NCBI GenBank assembly: GCA_033239525.1
Contig: BSYO01000019.1
Coordinates: 8,104,592-8,168,591, forward strand
DNA from: Nepenthes gracilis
Lineage: Eukaryota; Streptophyta; Magnoliopsida; Caryophyllales; Nepenthaceae
Reading direction: 5' to 3'
Length of the DNA stretch: 64,000 bases
The translations under genes and the position numbers were made by a program. Under the pieces are notes generated by a model that worked only from the letters and a program-made list of their open reading frames with translations, ran no database searches and had not been told where the DNA came from. Shown here one piece after another: positions 1 to 11,545 of this stretch (the stretch's first letter is position 1; each line of letters starts with the position of its first letter).

Positions 1-350
1 TAAGGTTTAGAAGGCAGAAAGGTTCCAGCAGGGATTAGCATATCCTATGCACTGTATTATTGCACTATTTGAGCTTCAGGACTTTGGAGCGATCTTTCTG
101 AGGGCTCTGATTGTGGAGGAGGAGTTGGACAGCAAGGCTCCGATATCCTTGTTGAGTACTATGAACCTACTAGACTGTCGACACATCAATTGAAGAAGCA
201 CAAGGCTTGTTTCAAATGTGGGAAGTTGGGATATGTCTCTAGGGATTGCCGAGTTAAGCAATCTACCCTTTCAATGCCACTGAAGACTGTGACTATTCCT
301 CAGACATCAGAGACACAGCCAGCTAGACCTACACCGAATAGACGGTCTTG
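1..350 (+). pseudogene. Retrotransposon gag C-terminal part with zinc knuckle
   Basis: This is the gag end of the first chromovirus. Reading through stops and frame changes gives a gag-like stretch (ALIVEEELD near 105-135), then a nucleocapsid knuckle at about 208-250 reading CFKCGKLGYVSRDC. The family pattern is CX2CX4HX4C. Here the zinc-binding His is Tyr, which should weaken RNA binding. A second Cys-rich stretch (YYNCEEASHYSPDCW, 361-405) follows after a stop, so the element may have had two knuckles. The start lies outside the window. Confidence 0.75.
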
Positions 351-439
351 ACCACTTATCTACTACAACTGTGAAGAGGCCAGTCACTACTCTCCAGATT
401 GCTGGGCTTCGGGAAAATCTGCACTACAAAGTAAGTCAA

Positions 440-830
440 AGGTTCCAATTTTAGGAAAAGTGTTCGTATTGACAAAGCAAGATGTCAAAGCTTCTCTGAC
501 AGTTGTGGAAGGTATTCTTCCTATCTTTTCTATACCTGCTCATGTGTTGATCGATTCTGGTTCCACCCGTTCTTTTGTGGCACCAGTCTTTGCCGCAAGA
601 CTTGAGGGTGAAAGTAGTACCCTTAGACTTTATTTTATCAGTTTCGATGCCGGTCGGTGAGTCTATCCTACTCACTAGGAGGTACCCTCGATGCATTGTT
701 CATGTTGGTGATTATGAGTTGCCAGTTGATCTCATTCCATTTGGGATGGTGAGTTTGGATGTAATTTTAGGGATAGACTGGTTAGCTACCTACCATGCCT
801 GAGTGGATTATTTTCGAAAGGTTGTGACCT
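440..830 (+). pseudogene. Retropepsin-like aspartic protease
   Basis: Translation shows LIDSGSTRSFVAP at about 547-585. DSG is the catalytic triad of retropepsin-type proteases, which cut the Gag-Pol polyprotein. A second frame from 575 continues with VVPLDFILSVSMPVGE and then LDVILGIDWLATYHA, the conserved ILG(M/I)DWL block at the end of this domain (about 755-800). The two halves are in different frames (frameshift near 575-650), and a stop follows YHA. The catalytic Asp is intact but the gene is broken. It sits between gag and RT, as in all Ty3/gypsy elements. Confidence 0.85.
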
Positions 831-999
831 TCTCTATTGATGGAATTAAGGAGTTTGGGTTTTGTGGCTTTGGGAGCCGTGTTGTGACTCCTATGATTTT
901 AGTTTTACATGCTCGCCATCTACTTCATAGTGGGTGTTGGGGATTCTTAGCTTTCGTGTCTTCAACCACGTTAGGGGAATGACAAATTGACGACATTGA

Positions 1000-1830
1000 G
1001 GTAGTTCAAGAGTTTGTAGACATCTTTCCTAATGAGTTTCCTGGCTTACCCCCTGACCGTGAAATTGAATTCACGATCGACTTGTTACTAGGAGCTGCAT
1101 CGATCTCTAGAGCACCGTATCGGATGGCTCTTGCTGAGTTAAAGGTTCAGTTGCCAAGACCTTTTGGATAGGGATTCATTAGACCTAGTATTTCACCATG
1201 GGGAGCACCTGTTCAATTTGTTAAAAAGAAAGATGATTTGATGCGATTGTGTATTGACTACAAGGAGCTCAACAAATTAACCATCAAGAATAAATATCCA
1301 TTATCCTGGATAGGTGATCTTTTCGACCAGTTATAGGGAGCAAGCGTGTTTTCAAAAATCGACCTAAGGTCGGGCCACTATCAGTTAAAGATCAAGGAGA
1401 GTGACGTATCAAAGACGGCATTTTGATCCAGATATGGACACTATGAGTTCCTAGTGGTGCCCTTCGACCTAACAAATGAACCTACTACATTTATGGACCT
1501 AATGAATGGGGTATTTAGACCCTTTTTGTATAGTTTCGTTATAGTCTTTATCAACGATATTCTGATCTATTCCAAGGGGATTGTGGAGCATGACAAGCAT
1601 TTGATAATTGTGCTTTAGAAGTCTGCGTGAAGAGCGTTTGTATGCCAAGTTCAAGAAATGAGAGTTTTGGCTAAAAGAAATCACATTTTTGGACCATGTT
1701 ATTTCAAGGGTCGGAGTATCTGGGGATCCATCTAAAATTGAGGCAATAATGAATTGGGCTTGTCCTACCACTTCGTCTGAGGTGAGAAGCTTTTTCGGCT
1801 TAGTTGGGTATTACAGAGGTTTGTGGAGGG
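1000..1830 (+). pseudogene. Ty3/gypsy reverse transcriptase
   Basis: Recognisable RT blocks in order: [17 protein letters not shown] linker (1035-1070), [10 protein letters not shown] (1105-1135), [13 protein letters not shown] (1170-1210), [18 protein letters not shown] (1221-1270), [15 protein letters not shown] (1290-1335), SKIDLRSGHYQLKIKESD (1352-1402), and the palm block FINDILIYS at about 1550-1575. The family motif there is F-x-D-D, so the first catalytic Asp is Asn. A frameshift lies near 1165. In-frame stops replace Gln (about 1334), Arg (about 1422), Gln (about 1617) and Cys (about 1666). The enzyme is inactive in this copy. Confidence 0.9.
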
Positions 1831-1839
1831 GTTTTCTAG

Positions 1840-2345
1840 TATTACCATGCTAATGACAAAATTGATATAGAAAATTGAGAATTTTGTTTGGTCTGATGAG
1901 TGTGAACAAAGTTTTCAAGAATTAAAATAGAAATTGACCACTGCATCCATTTTGATGATTCTGCAAGGATCGGGTGGATTTGTAGTATATTGTGACGCTT
2001 CATAGAAAGGCCTAAGTTGTGTATTGATGCAATATGGGAAGGTAATCACCTATGGGTCTCGTCAGTTAAAGCCCTACGAGAAGAGATATCCGACTCATGA
2101 TCTAGAGTTGACCGCAATCATCTTTGTACTAAAGTCTTGAAGACATTATCTATATGGGAAGAAATTTATTATCTATACTGATCATAAAAGTTTGAAATAT
2201 TTCTTCTCACAGAAAGAACTGAATATGCATCAGAGACGGTGGATGAATCTTCTTAAAGATTATGACTATCAGACACTATATCAACCAAGCAAGGCGAATG
2301 TGGTGGCTGACGCACTCAATAATGAGAGAATGGAGAATATTGGAG
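1840..2345 (+). pseudogene. Ty3/gypsy RNase H domain
   Basis: After RT the frame reads FVWSDECEQSFQELK, then FVVYCDAS, the family block with the first RNase H acidic residue (about 1980-2005). [19 protein letters not shown] (2049-2105) follows, then RHYLYGKKFIIYTDHKSLKY (2138-2200) and KANVVADALNN (2290-2325). The order and spacing match the RNase H region that removes the RNA strand during cDNA synthesis. Four stops interrupt it, three at CAG-type Gln positions (about 1870, 1929, 2004) and one at a Trp (about 2138). An intact downstream frame starts near 2262. Confidence 0.88.
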
Positions 2346-3340
2346 GAGGTCAAGAATTGTGACATTCGGTTTCACTTGAGCGATCCTCAGATGATAGTAT
2401 TGTACCTTAAAGTTCAACCAAATTTGTTGGAATGGATTTGTGTTGCTCAGAGGGATGATCCAGAACTTTCGGGTATTATTAAGAAACTACCTTGTCAATC
2501 CCGGGTAGAGTATAGAGTAAGGAAGGATGGAGCTTTGATTTTTCGGGACCGAATTTGTGTTCCTCGCATGACTAGATTGAGAAAAGAAATAATGGAGGAG
2601 GCACATTGTTCTGAGTATATAATGCATCCGGGATCTACAAAGATGTATCATGACTTAAGGAAGACTTTTTGATAAAAAGGTATGAAAAGAGATATAGCAA
2701 ATTTTATTTCTAGATGCCTAATTTGTCAACAAGTCAAGGCAGAATATCAAAGACCAGTAGAAAAGCTTCAATCAATGCCAATTCCTAGTTGAAGATGGGA
2801 ACATGTCTCTATGGATTTCATTGTTGGGCTACAAGGACTGTTAGAGGCAACAATGCTATATGGGTCGTCGTGAACCGATTAACTAAGTCAGCACATTTTC
2901 TTGTGATGAAGTTAACACACTCAGTAGATCAACTTGCCAGACTTTATATTAACGAGATAGTCAGATTACACAAGATATCAGCTAATATCGTCTCGGATAG
3001 AGATCTGAGATTTGTCTCACAATTTTGGAGGAGTTTGTACAAAGAGTTGGGGATGAGATTGAATTTCAACACTACCTTTCACCCTCAGACTGACGATCAA
3101 ACGAAAAGAACTATCCAAACACTCGAGGACATGCTCAAGAGTTCGGTTTTAGATTTAGGAGGCTATTGGGACACATACTTATCACTTACAGAGTTCGCAT
3201 ACAACAATAGCTTCCAGGCTAGTATTAGAATGGCGCCATTTGAAGCCTTATATGGAAGAAAATGCCAATCACCGGTAAGTTGGGAAGAGGTTGGGGATCG
3301 TCAAATTTTGGATCCTGATCTCGTTCAGAAGACGACATAA
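2346..3340 (+). pseudogene. Integrase: zinc domain and DDE core
   Basis: The zinc-binding HHCC module reads EEAHCSEYIMHPGSTKMYHDL (His pair about 2604-2635) and then CLICQQVKAEYQRPV (2716-2760). The catalytic core has MDFIVGL (first Asp about 2813), NIVSDRDLRF (second Asp about 2996), HPQTDDQTKRTIQTLE (Glu about 3125), LSLTEFAYNNSFQASI and APFEALYGRKCQSPV (3232-3275). Stops occur at about 2670 and 2790. The stretch 2789-3340 is open for 183 codons, the longest surviving frame in this element. The family HPQTDGQ Gly is Asp here. Confidence 0.9.
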
Positions 3341-3860
3341 AGAATTCAGTTGATATGTGAGCGAATGCGAATACCCCAAAGTCGACATAAGAGTTATATT
3401 GACAAAAGGCGACGTGACCTTAGTTTTGACGTTGTGATGTCGTTTTTTCTTAAAGTATCTCCCAGGAGAGGTGTCATTCGATTTGGGAAGTGGAGCAAAC
3501 TGAATCCAAGATTCATCGGACCGTTCGATATACTGGAGTGGATTGGCGAGGTGGCCAATCGATTAGCTTTACCACCCTCCTTATCAGGAGTACATGATTT
3601 TTCATGTATTTATGCTGAGGAAGTATGTCTACGGCGAGTCTCACATTATCAGTCACGAGTAGCTAAAGATTCAAAGAGACTTGACCTACCTAGAGGAGCC
3701 GGTGCGAATTACTGATTGAAGAGGTAAAATCATACGTTCTAAGGTAATACCGCTCGTCAAAGTAGTATGAAACCATCACGATAAAGGAGATGCAACCTGG
3801 GAAACGGAGGCCGATAAGAGATAAAAGTACCCCAAACTCTTCAGGGAATAAGGTACATTT
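3341..3860 (+). pseudogene. Integrase C-terminus (GPY/F) and chromodomain
   Basis: The frame at 3350-3715 gives KSYIDKRRRDLSFDVVM, then the GPY/F module (KLNPRFIGPFDILEWIGEVANRLALPP, 3500-3575), which helps bind DNA. From 3680 a chromodomain-like tail is readable through stops: YLEEPVRITD, IIRSKVIPLVKVV, NHHDKGDATWETEA, KYPKLF (3695-3845). In chromoviruses this module targets insertion to heterochromatin marks. Stops fall where the family has Arg and Trp. This tail is the main reason to place the element among chromoviruses. Confidence 0.85.
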
Positions 3861-3882
3861 TTTAGGATGAAAATTTTTCTTT

Positions 3883-3894
3883 AGGGGGGCAGAT
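3883..3894 (+). other. Polypurine tract of the chromovirus
   Basis: A purine run (AGGGGGGCAGAT) directly precedes the TGTGAC start of the 3' LTR. This is the expected plus-strand priming site and fixes the LTR boundary. Confidence 0.75.
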
Positions 3895-3964
3895 TGTGAC
3901 ACCTGGGATATTTTTAAATTTAAAACAAATTATATAATAAATGATTGATTATTTTAATAGGTTC

Positions 3965-3997
3965 AAATAATAATAATAATAATAATAATATGGAATA

Positions 3998-4037
<40 letters not shown>
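3965..4037 (+). repeat. (AAT)n microsatellite
   Basis: Two AAT/ATA trinucleotide runs split by a short TATGGAATAAAT interruption, in the U3 part of the LTR. Confidence 0.95.
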
Positions 4038-5049
4038 GAGAAATGGGGAAGGAATTGAACGAAGAAGAATGAGAGAAAATAGGGAGAAACGGCTGACCGA
4101 TCTTACTGCGACGCCTTCTTCTTCTCCTGCCGACTGGTTGGAATAGCTAATTTTCCTTCTTCCTCTCGGTCGCTATCTTCATTTTTGCTCTTTTTAGTTG
4201 CCTCATTTATTTAAAAATCGTTGCTTTCTTTTTCTTCTACTTCTTCTTCTTCGATTATGGTTACGGGCAAAATCAGGGATAGCAAAAGCAAGAAAGGCAT
4301 AGCCAAAGGTCTTCCACTATTGCCGCTGTCAAGGAGTATCACCGGGATTGTCGAAACCGCTGCCGTTAGCATTTCTCATTAATCATGCAAGTTGATTTGA
4401 GTTTCTTTGCAATAATTCGTGACCTTCCTTCTCCAATAGTAATGTAAATTTTCTATTTATTTGTATATCAAGATTATGAAAGAATTGTTGTATATGGGAG
4501 AATATTGGAGGATTGCAATTAAATTGGGCCATTGATGAAGAAATTGAAAAAAATAGGGTATTTGGTTCTGCCATGGGTTTCCAAAGAATCAATATGATTC
4601 CGGGCTCAAAATAATTAGTATGTAAAATTTATAAAGCTACTGTTAAATCTTATGAGTTGAAATTTCAGTTTCATGCTTTGATTTTGGGAAATTTTGGTTA
4701 AGTGAAACAGAGCCTTCGGCTCAATGGAAAATAGAATTTCAGGCTTCACATAAATTAAGGCTTGAGGATTAAATCTTGATACAAAAACTGTACATAAATT
4801 TCTAATTTGCATGTTGGATAGTTTAAATTGGTGAGGAATTGGTGAATGGCGAAGAAATTGTGTTGCATTGTCTCCTGGAAATGAAAGTGAACAGTATGGT
4901 GTGCTGTGCACAACAAGGTGCCGCATAGTGTTTGTTATGGTGTGAGTAGCATGTATGTGGGTGTATAGTGTATATTTGTGTGTATAGCATGTATATGTGT
5001 GTGTGTAGCAGTTAGATGTGCTGCTGCCTTTGCTAGATGTAGCCATTTG

Positions 5050-5145
5050 TATTGTGTGTGTATATATGTGAGTACATATATATATATATTGTGTGTGTTT
5101 GTGTGTGGGGGTGTGTGTGTGTGTGTGTATATATATATAAAAATG
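5050..5145. repeat. Compound (GT)n/(TA)n microsatellite
   Basis: Alternating GT runs and TATATA runs inside the LTR. ORFs calling long C-Y-T-H peptides here are low-complexity artefacts. Confidence 0.9.
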
Positions 5146-6649
5146 AAGGATTGGTGAGGAAAATATTAGCATATTATATTGATATGTTAAAATACAAATT
5201 GATTTATAAAACGTGGTTAAAGTTATTATATAGTTTCATGGAAATTGCTAGACGACTTTGAGACGATGGAATCAGAGCTGGTTATAATCGGCCCATTCGC
5301 ATGTGATAATTAAGATATGATTGTGGGGATAGGATTTGTATATCGGATCAGAATGGGAGATTAGATAAATGTTTAAATTGGTCAAAATATATATTTTTCG
5401 ATTCTCTTTTGTTCTTTCATCGTTCCGTGATAAATTTCTTTGTATTAATCTTGATGGTGTGAGTACGGTCTTTGTTAGTATCGAACGATTCTTTTTATTT
5501 TTTACTTGCAAAGCCTCTTTTGCGTTATGTTTGATTGCGTGAGTATTTGGATTATTAGATTCCTATGGTTAAGGTTAAGGAAAGCGTATAAAAACACTAA
5601 GGTATCTAGCTGAATGAGAGGTTATGACACCTTAGCATAGTCTACACTTATCTGAATACTGATTTCGTATCATGATAATAATGAGGTATATTGTTTATGG
5701 GTGTAGCCTTTGGGAGAATTGTAAGGATAGTGGGGATACTATGGATAACCTCGTTGCACTTACCTAGCCGTTGGGGGTGTAAATATGCAGCCTTTGGTTC
5801 ACAGTGACAAAATAAGGTCCAAGGAGATTCATTGTGGTATTTCGTCATTATTGATACCTCTTGAGTATAGGATTCAGTAGAATCCATGAATTTTATTCGA
5901 TAGAATCCTCATGTCAGATTTTATGATATTTGAATTCAATCAAATCCATATTGTTTCATTGTTATTTTGTTTTCAGGTTGTTCACGCTGATATTCGGATT
6001 ATGAGATCCCTTTATTTCTTGTAAAGCCGAATTCTGAGTGATTTTCGCCTCTTATTGGTAAAATCTTATTATCTTTGTTACATCAGGGTTTGGAGTGACA
6101 TGTCTTTCTTATATATTTGAATCGTAGATGCGATAAAATGTATTTTTTTGGATATATTTATCTGTTGGATATTATATTATTATTCATGACTATTGGCATA
6201 TATTATATACTGTATATATGAAACATTTACTATCTTTCCCCATTTGTTTTGAATTTGTTATTACTTGTTGGGCATTTGGCTCACTCTTACTATTTTCTTT
6301 TTTCCAAAGTAGTAGGTTTAGATGATGATGACTCTTGAGTTAGATAAAGAATTGTGGTGAGAGAAATTTAGGCCCAGCGGGAGAGAGTGTTGATTTTATA
6401 CTATAGAGATACATTTTGATGTTTTACTTTATCTTATTGGAATTTGTAGGACTATGTATTTTTTCCCAAATTTATCGTTGTTATAATGATATTTTAGATT
6501 ATTAAATTTATATTTTTATCAGTTGTGAGTGTGTTATATAATGATATGAGACTTAATTTTTTCCTATATGATCAGATTTAGGTATTAGTTGTAAAATTTG
6601 GGTTAGGGTGGTCACAGTTGGCTTAGAATTAAGATAAGATCTAATTATG

Positions 6650-7130
6650 GCCATAATAGTGTTAGTATTGAAAAGTAAGTGTTGACAATTAGACACCATG
6701 AATTGTTGTTGATTGTCAAGAAGTATTATTGAAAATATGGTGGTTGGTTTAATTTTAAGGAAAAGTTTGAGTTTACTGTGGAGTGTACAAGAATGTTCAC
6801 TATAGAAGCTTGGTTATGGTTAGGTTAAATAGTTGTACGAATGGTAATTCAAATATTGATTGTGTGTTAAAGTTGTAAAACTAATCTCTATGTTAAATCA
6901 GTGTTGGATGTAAACATTGTTGTCAAAATGATAATTTTGAGGTAAGTAAGGTGGAGACATGTTGTTGCTGTATTGATGCAAATGGTGTGGCTAAAATGAT
7001 AACATTGTGATTGCTAAGGTAAAGTAGGGTCTATAATCAGGGCAAGAAAATGTTAGCATTGAGAATTAGGTTGGCCAAGGACATTGGCAAATAGGTACCA
7101 TAATATGATGATAATTTTGTGGGTTATATA
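6650..7130 (+). repeat. Diverged direct repeat P, copy 1
   Basis: It shares a collinear series of phrases with 11090-11545: GAAAATATGGTGGTTGGTTT, GGTGTACAAGA-type text, GGTAATTCAAAT, TGTTGTCAAA, TGTATTGATGCA-like text, ATTGCTAAGGTAAAG and GACATTGG. No coding capacity was recognised. It is probably part of an old element. Identity was not computed. Confidence 0.65.
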
Positions 7131-8259
7131 TTGAGAAATGTTGCCTTTTGATATTACTATGAATTATATATTGATAAATGATGATGTTGATTATTGTTGA
7201 TAATTGTTGTTGTGTTGTTATGATGACTTAAATATGGATGTGTTGAATTAGAGTATTGTTGCATCATGGGGTTTGGGAGGAGTTGCCTGGGCTATGTTGA
7301 TGTTCGAAATGTTGATAAATGTTGATAACTGTTATTGTTTTTTCTATTGTTGTGATGGCTTACATATGATTATGTTGAATTAGAGTATTGATGAGCCGTG
7401 GGGCCTGGAAGGGATTGCCTTAGTTTATTCAAATGTTTTAAATGTCAATGAAAGTCTATTAATGATATGTTGTAGAAATAGGTGTTGAACTTGGAAGACA
7501 TAAGAATTTTACAATGATGGTAAAACTATGGTGGAATTATTTTTCTTTGTTGTGTCATTCTTTTGATAATGTCTTTGATACTTGGCTATAGCTCCTTTTT
7601 ATCCTTTGATCGTCATGAATGGGCCAAAGACAAATTGTGTAAACATGAAGGAATTTTGATGGATAAATTTGGGTTCCATATTATAGACTACGTTGTACAA
7701 AGCCTAAATTATTCTGGTTGTATAATGAGTTGTTACTTATATTGTTGTTATCAAGAATTGTATGGAACTGATGGATTACGGTAGAATAATGAGTTATGAC
7801 AAGTCTAGCTGCCTTTGAGGTCCTTCTATCCGTTGGCTAATGGTTCAAGAATATTGTTTGACATATCAAATTTCTACTCTTTATATTTTTGTATGGTTCT
7901 CACCTCGATCAGTATATAGTTTATAATATGCTATATACATTATCATTGTTTTTATGATATTACTGTTTTCACTAGATGTATATTCAATTACTTGTTAAAT
8001 GTTAGACCTATCATTGCATCCCTTTACATAAAGCTTGACACTCACTATCCTAGAGGCCTTATTGAGTTTTGATAGTCTTATTTATTTTTTTATTATGCAT
8101 TGTATTTAATGTAAGTGCAAGAAAGAATTTTTTTCCTTGCTTGTATGATCTTATGGCTTGATCTTTTTCTGTGACACATTCCTTTGCTTTGATGTTATCT
8201 TGCTCTAATTGTTGTATGATTCGGTATATGGACCATCAGAATGGTTGTGGCATTATATC
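7131..8259. other. AT-rich spacer, nothing recognised
   Basis: T-rich and A-rich text with only short chance ORFs (for example 73 codons at 7563). GTTGATAA-type phrases recur loosely. No gene, RNA or LTR end could be supported. Confidence 0.6.
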
Positions 8260-9040
8260 TTTGAAGTACTATCTTGGATCCTGTGGAGAACGTTGGATAT
8301 TTTAGAGTGTTATGTGAATAATTTTTATTATCGAGATTATGGATGTATTTATTTTATAGACATTGATTGCAGAATATTCACTTTTGGATTACATTATTAA
8401 TCGTCATTATTGGAGGATAATAATGATGGTGTCCTAAGTCGTGATAAAACCATATCAGGGCCCTTCTGTTTTTTTCTTTTCAAGACGTCGCAGCACATTT
8501 GAGGATTTTGATTCCACTGCTGAGTATTTATTTGTATGGGGGTTCTCTTTTGTTTGAAATATTGTAAAACTTAGGAGGTTGTGTACTTTGAAAGCTTTAA
8601 AATTTGGCCATCTTGCCTTATTGGACATTGTGTATACAATTTGGAGATTTGCAGTTTAAGGTCTTGAATGTGCAATTAGTTTGTTAGTTTGTGCAAATCG
8701 GAAGTTTTGGAAATTGAGATTGGAGATTTGGCATCGGCAGTGTCAACGATGGAATTTCATTTGAAGGATTCTGGTATTACTTAGAGTTAAGCATTTATGA
8801 TCTTACATGTAAATGAGATTAGCATAATTCAACTTTATTTCCCTAAGACTGTCCGAGTAGTGGCGTATTGTACTTAGTGGCTTTGACTATGCCTTGTTAC
8901 CTTGGTAAAATTTGATTCATACTGTGCTTTTGATGAAGTCTGGTGGAGCGGAGAGTTGAAGTGTTAGTGGAAAGCTCGCTAAAATTGTTGTGGAATGTTT
9001 GTCGGCTTGAATTGGATAGTTGTTTAGTTGAATTGGAAAG
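8260..9040 (+). repeat. Diverged direct repeat Q, copy 1
   Basis: It matches 9960-10745 in order: CTTGTGGAGAACG-like text, a TCGAGATTATG block, TTTTGGGTTACATTATT, AAGTCGTGATAAAA, TTTGAGGATTTTGAT, TACAATTTGGAG, GGAGATTTGGCATC, CTTAGAGTTAAG, GATTAGCATAATT and TTTGATTCATACT. Several hundred bases align by eye with many substitutions. No coding function is apparent. Confidence 0.7.
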
Positions 9041-9044
9041 CTCG

Positions 9045-9958
9045 CTAAAATTAGTGGCATTTTTAATTTTTAATTTTTATTTTTATTTTTTCAATTTTTG
9101 TCTTTTCACTTTATTTTTAATGTTATTTTTCATTGTCAATTTGATTTCTTAATTTTCAGCTTTTCCTTTATTCTTCTTTCTGATTCTAAGTTTTTCATTT
9201 TTCTTATTCCACTGTTCGTTTTAATTTCAATTGTTAATTTTTTTTAATTCTTAAAATTTTTCGAGTTTCATACTTCATTTGGCACTTTGGATTTTTTATG
9301 TCTTGATTTTTTTCTTTCTGATTATTTAAGTTTCATGTTTTGATTTGCCATCTTCAATTTTTCTCTTTTTTTTTTTTTTAATTTTTTATCTTTTAATTTT
9401 CCTTATTATTATTATTTTTTAAAATTTATCAATTTTTATTTTCCTTTTTCCAAATTTTTATTTCTTAATTCTAGTTTTCATGTTTCCTTTCTAATTTTTA
9501 TTTCATTTTTTTTACTTTTGACTTTACATAATTTGATTTTTTATTTTTATTGATTTTCCTTTTCATTTGTTCCCTTTTTATTTCACATATTTCGTTTTTT
9601 TTTTTTTTTTTTTTTTTTGCACAAGCCATTTATTGTTTTTATTTTTTCTCTTTTATTTATAGTTTATCATTTTTTTCTGATTTGATTTTGTCATTTTGAA
9701 GTTTTCATTTTTAGTTTTTTATTTTGTTTTTATTTTACAAGTTTGGGTTTTTTATCGTTTAGTTTTCATTTTGTGTCTTTCATTTGTCATTTCTGGTTTT
9801 TTATTTTTTTAATTTTCCTTTTATTTAATATTCAGTTTGTAGAATTTTCTCATTTTTTTAAATTTATTTTTCATTGTTATTTTTCTTTCTTCTTCTTTTC
9901 ATTTTTTCCTATTTTTGTTTTATTTTCAAAATTTAATATTTTGTTTTTGCAATATGTA
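9045..9958 (+). repeat. Long T-rich tract
   Basis: About 900 bases are overwhelmingly T with scattered C, including a T run at about 9595-9618. ORFs here are Phe/Leu-rich artefacts. It lies exactly between the two Q copies. Confidence 0.85.
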
Positions 9959-9959
9959 T

Positions 9960-10745
9960 TTTGGTTCTTGTGGAGAACGTGGATATCTTTGAGCATCTTT
10001 ATTTTTTGTTATTTTTATTTTCTAGATTATGAATATGTCATTATTATAGTAGTCAATTGTCGAGTATGTGCTTTTGGGTTACATTATTTTTTTTGTTTTG
10101 CAGCGTCATTATCTAAGGATTATAGTTGTGGGGTCCCAAGTCATGATAAAATGGTATTAGAGAATTTTTTTTGGATGTAATAATAGATTTGAAGATTTTG
10201 ATCTACTATTGTTTATTTGTTTGTATTGATATACTTTTTTCTTTTCTTTTAGGATTGGAAATATTAGAGAACTCACGTCATTTATAATTTGAGAGCTTTA
10301 AATTTAGGCCATTTAAGATTGTCTATGAAATTTGGACCTTTCATATACAATTTGGAGGATTGAAGTTTGAGGTCTGGATCATATAAATGGTTTGTGCAAA
10401 CAGATGTTCAAAAATTGAGGTTGGAGATTTGGCATCAGCAATGTTGTGAAGGAGTTACTTATAAAGGATTTTTGTGTTACTCAGAGTTAAGAATTTATTA
10501 TCTTATACATAGATTTGATTAGCATAATCTAATCTAATTTTCCTATGATTGGCTGACAAGGGGTGTATTATATTTTTGTGGCTTGTTAGACTTGGATTTT
10601 GCCTTGTTGCCTTAGTAGAATTTGATTCCTGCTATTCTTTATGTGGAAGTGTTGTGTAGTTGAGAGTTAGTGGTGTCTTAGTTGAAAGGTAGTAAATCTG
10701 TTGTAGCATGTTAGTTGGCTTGAAGTGGCTAGGTGTTTTAGTTGT
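9960..10745 (+). repeat. Diverged direct repeat Q, copy 2
   Basis: This is the partner of 8260-9040, same orientation, with the same series of short matching blocks. Some blocks here are extended by T-rich insertions. Confidence 0.7.
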
Positions 10746-11089
10746 ATACCTCGGCTGGATGATGGTTTAAAATCATGATCAAAATGACCACCTTGGAATT
10801 TGAGTAAGGTCATATTGTTGTAAAAAACGATGATTCAAAAGAAGGTTTGGTGTTGACCTTGTCGTTTCTAAAATTGATCACCATGGAATTTAAGCAAGAC
10901 TGTGTCCAAATTTTATAGATATGGTTCAGTGATGGTTTAATGATAGCCGTGTCGTCCTAAATTAATCACCGTGACATTTGAGTTTGATGTTACTTAAAAG
11001 GGAGTTGTGATAATGGTGATTCAAATGATGTTTAAGTGGGTATTGTGCTTGCTAAACTTATATTATTGAGAATCCATGAGTGGGTGTTA
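10746..11089. other. Spacer with GATCACC/AATTTGAG phrases
   Basis: Loose internal repetition of a unit like AAAATTGATCACCATGGAAT (10775, 10865, 10955). No coding signal. Confidence 0.5.
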
Positions 11090-11545
11090 TGGCCTTAATA
11101 ATGTTAGTTTGGATATTAGAACTATTGAGAATCTGTGAGTTTTGGCTAATTAGTGAGTTAGATTATGGAAAATATGGTTGTTGGTTTAGTTTGAAGGGAA
11201 ATATTGCGTTGGACGTGGGGTGTACAAGATTGTCGTTATAATATGGTAATTACCATATGTGGTAATTCAAATGTTGATTAAGTGGGTGTCAAGGTTGAGG
11301 CTAATGTTGATGTTATGCTGGTGTTTGATGCAAATATTGTTGTCAAACCGATAATGTGGTTGTGGCAGTGGTAGGGATCATGTTGTTGGCATATTGATGC
11401 ATATGTTTTGGTTACATGATGACATTATTATTGCTAAGGTAAAGTTAGTAAGATGACTATGATCAATAAACGGTTATTGCTTGTATTAGGTGCAGCATGG
11501 ACATTGGAAATGTGTATCATAATATAATAGTGATGATGTGCGCCG
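11090..11545 (+). repeat. Diverged direct repeat P, copy 2
   Basis: This is the partner of 6650-7130 in the same orientation, so the four blocks lie in the order P, Q, Q, P although all are direct. Confidence 0.65.

Larger units (their letters stand above)
1..6616 (+). mobile_element. Decayed Ty3/gypsy chromovirus (Tekay/Del type), 3' part
   Basis: The plus-strand order is gag zinc knuckle, protease, RT, RNase H, integrase, GPY/F, chromodomain, polypurine tract and 3' LTR. The chromodomain behind integrase and the long LTR point to the Tekay/Del chromovirus clade. Every domain carries stops or frameshifts, so the copy cannot encode its proteins. The 5' LTR and most of gag lie before the window. 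Subparts are listed separately. Confidence 0.9.
3895..6616 (+). repeat. 3' LTR of the first chromovirus, about 2.72 kb
   Basis: It begins TGTGACACC after the polypurine tract and ends GGTGGTCACA; TGTGAC and GTCACA are perfect inverted ends. Inside are an (AAT)n run, a TATTTAAA box (about 4207), a CT/purine-rich leader, ATGCAAGT (4384-4391), a GT/TA-rich stretch (4920-5145), and near the end TTTGGCTCACTC, a pyrimidine tract and CCAAAG (6275-6309). The last block resembles an intron branch point and 3' splice site and recurs in the other LTRs. The right boundary rests on the inverted-end match only. Confidence 0.65.

Noticed and set aside
4615..5172. 185-codon minus-strand ORF rich in Tyr, Thr, His
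   Set aside because: It is the translation of GT/TA microsatellites inside an LTR.
9743..10180. 145-codon Phe-rich ORF resembling a membrane protein
   Set aside because: It is the translation of the T-rich tract.
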